This document shows, in pieces, positions 5,765 to 5,910 of a stretch of 5,910 nucleotides of DNA. The translations under genes were made by a program, and so were the position numbers. Each line of letters begins with the position of its first letter. Within the stretch, counting starts at the first letter, position 1. The stretch lies in NCBI GenBank assembly GCA_026397575.1, contig JAPLUP010000228.1, positions 1-5,910 on the forward strand, given 5' to 3'. The notes beneath the pieces were generated by a model, which saw only the letters and a program-made list of their open reading frames with translations, searched no databases and was not told the DNA's origin. The stretch comes from Candidatus Zixiibacteriota bacterium (GTDB lineage: Bacteria > Zixibacteria > MSB-5A5 > CAIYYT01).

Positions 5765-5910
5765 TCAGAGCTTCGTCAGTTCCTTCTTGATGCAACGGTC
5801 CTGCACCATCACCAGACCGGCTGCCTGCGCTCTTAGCGCGCCGGAGTCGTTGACGACTCCTTCCTGCAGCCAGATGGCTTTTGCGCCGATTTTGATCGCC
5901 TCATCAATGA
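5765..5910 (-). CDS. CoA-binding Rossmann-fold protein (YccU-like), C-terminal fragment cut by window edge
   Basis: The last 47 codons of a gene are visible, in the frame whose first complete codon ends the sequence at 5908, and they stop with TGA at 5767-5765. The peptide includes IDEAIKIGAKAIWLQEGVVN, followed by AQAAGLVMVQDRCIKKEL. This is the characteristic end of small CoA-binding proteins (about 130-150 residues), which have the pattern GAKAVWxQxGVxN, then A...AGLxVVxDRCxxxE. The GVVN loop and the DRC motif are both present. These proteins bind CoA through a Rossmann fold similar to succinyl-CoA synthetase alpha; their cellular role is poorly known. The truncation is only the edge of the window, not a mutation. 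The gene reads in the same direction as the rhomboid cluster but is separated by 233 bases with a promoter between. Confidence 0.9.
   Translation of the reverse strand, partial: IDEAIKIGAKAIWLQEGVVNDSGALRAQAAGLVMVQDRCIKKELTKL

Noticed and set aside
5585..5836. 83-codon plus-strand frame starting with TTG, with TTGACA in the same place
   Set aside because: Its 3' half is antisense to the clearly coding CoA-binding gene, it has no ribosome binding site, and the plus-strand TTGACA has no -10 box 16-18 bases on. The same bases read better as the minus-strand -35 box.
1..5910. Mobile element, CRISPR array, tRNA or riboswitch
   Set aside because: I saw no transposase or integrase motif, no regularly spaced repeat and no tRNA-like cloverleaf or known riboswitch core. 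The only gaps over 100 bases (1608-1735 and 5532-5764) are described above.

Overview
This is a compact bacterial window of middling base composition (roughly half G+C by eye). Every recognisable gene lies on the minus strand. It holds five complete genes and one gene cut by the right edge. There is no rRNA, tRNA, CRISPR array, transposase or phage gene. Two features suggest an environmental, probably uncultured, Gram-negative lineage: the DsbD is of the Gram-negative type with a signal peptide, and several genes start without a clear Shine-Dalgarno sequence. The mix (DUF6576-tailed rhomboid, degenerate receiver protein, DUF2064 protein, creatininase-family hydrolase) would fit a candidate phylum such as Zixibacteria or another FCB-group or deltaproteobacterial-like lineage. 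That placement is a low-confidence impression, not something the sequence proves.

Reading in the direction of transcription (right to left): 5910-5765 is the C-terminal end of a YccU-like CoA-binding Rossmann protein. A 233-base intergenic stretch follows, with a near-consensus sigma-70 promoter (TTGTCA, 17 bases, TATAAT) pointing into a three-gene cluster. The first gene is a rhomboid intramembrane serine protease with a DUF6576 tail (5531-4695). Two bases later comes a protein with a degenerate receiver domain, a long acidic linker and a C-terminal helix (4692-3700). After 41 bases comes a full-length DsbD-type transmembrane thiol-disulfide reductase (3658-1736).

A 128-base gap carries a second, weaker promoter (TTGTCT, 16 bases, TATATT). 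This drives a two-gene unit: a divergent DUF2064/TIGR04282 nucleotide-diphospho-sugar-transferase-fold protein (1607-834), and a creatininase-family metal-dependent amidohydrolase (837-91) that overlaps it by four bases (TTGA). A perfect 8-bp stem with a 4-base loop at 24-43 lies beyond the last gene and probably acts as a terminator.

The first cluster looks like an envelope unit: an intramembrane protease, a membrane reductant carrier, and between them a cytoplasmic receiver-like protein that cannot be phosphorylated in the usual way. The second unit pairs an atypical transferase-fold protein with a hydrolase; their substrates cannot be read from sequence. The most interesting items are the pseudo-receiver in its membrane-protein context, the eroded DUF2064 protein coupled to a creatininase-family enzyme, and a split in initiation signals: the two TTG-start genes have good Shine-Dalgarno sequences and the three ATG-start genes do not.
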